From: CAWKMN01 sp963850765
GTDB taxonomy: Bacteria; Chloroflexota; Anaerolineae; Aggregatilineales; Aggregatilineaceae
Direction: 5' to 3'
DNA: 64,000 bases
Assembly (NCBI GenBank): GCA_963850765.1
Contig: CAWKMN010000003.1
Span: 930,001 to 994,000 of the forward strand
In this document: one piece after another, positions 63,911 to 64,000 of the stretch
How the letters are laid out: every line of letters begins with the position of its first letter
Position numbering within the stretch: the first letter of the stretch is position 1
Position numbers and translations under genes: made by a program
Notes under the pieces: model-generated
Told to the model about the DNA's origin: nothing
What the model saw: only the letters and a program-made list of their open reading frames with translations
The model's database searches: none

Positions 63911-64000
63911 ATGACTGACAACGCCAGGAACAATGAGCTATGGCGTCAGGTGCTCAGCGGAGAATATAAGGGTATTGGTAAGGCTCGACGGTTGTTGAAG
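63911..64000 (+). CDS. Start of an unknown gene, cut by the window end
   Basis: ATG 63911 with GGAG about 9 bases upstream. 30 residues are visible (MTDNARNNELWRQVLSGEYK and onward), still open at the end. Too little to name. Confidence 0.5.
   Translation, partial: MTDNARNNELWRQVLSGEYKGIGKARRLLK

Overview
The window looks like a piece of a Chloroflexota genome, probably Anaerolineae or a near relative. The signs are high GC, a fused transaldolase/glucose-6-phosphate isomerase, membrane-anchored TPR and TolB-propeller proteins with Pro/Thr-rich linkers, several bacterial Ser/Thr-kinase and GAF-kinase type regulators, and a family of GC-rich intergenic palindromes built on CCTCACCCC and CCCTCTCC. 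Taxonomy is inference from gene content; no 16S gene is present. There is no phage, plasmid, IS element or CRISPR array. About ten single-base indels and one in-frame stop break otherwise conserved genes (aspS, groEL, tal-pgi and others). Several lie in homopolymers, so uncorrected long-read assembly errors are the simplest explanation.

Layout. 1-9.7 kb: DUF3068-like membrane protein, two GT-C glycosyltransferase-like membrane proteins with a small membrane protein, a DUF4870 protein, a broken aspS, and a lone T4 gp19-like tail-tube-fold protein. 9.7-14.5 kb: two unknown genes, a phosphoesterase, then the tsaE-tsaB-rimI-udg operon (tRNA t6A synthesis, N-acetyltransferase, family 4 uracil-DNA glycosylase). 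14.6-23.2 kb: surface-glycan operon (WecA-like, epimerase, two GT4 enzymes, AsnB, GT-C protein). 23.3-31 kb: M42 peptidase, HAD hydrolase, DsbA-like protein, membrane dipeptidase, M50-like protease, endonuclease IV, and a SUMF1-like secreted or anchored protein. 31-36 kb: rpiB, tal-pgi, Ser/Thr kinase. 36-41 kb: groES-groEL under two CIRCE operators that flank a sigma-A promoter, plus two TPR proteins. 41-50.3 kb: rlmB, cysS, amidohydrolase, PIN-TRAM protein, tRNA-Leu(UAA), GAF histidine kinase, endonuclease III and a PfkB kinase. 50.4-54.7 kb: four paralogous TPR-head membrane proteins, two of them fused to beta-propellers. 54.7-60.8 kb: an OmpR-type regulator and a minus-strand operon. 60.9-64 kb: rpsT, an atypical response regulator, an M20 hydrolase and small genes.

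The most notable locus is 55.55-60.8 kb: overlapping genes for an E2-like (UBC-fold) protein, a JAB/MPN-domain protein with a changed metal motif, a ThiF/E1-like adenylyltransferase, and a small disordered protein ending in glycine. These are followed by a CoA-type Nudix hydrolase and preceded by two paralogous membrane proteins. This has the layout of a bacterial ubiquitin-like conjugation system, but no beta-grasp modifier is visible. The 105-residue disordered protein is therefore the only candidate modifier within the operon.
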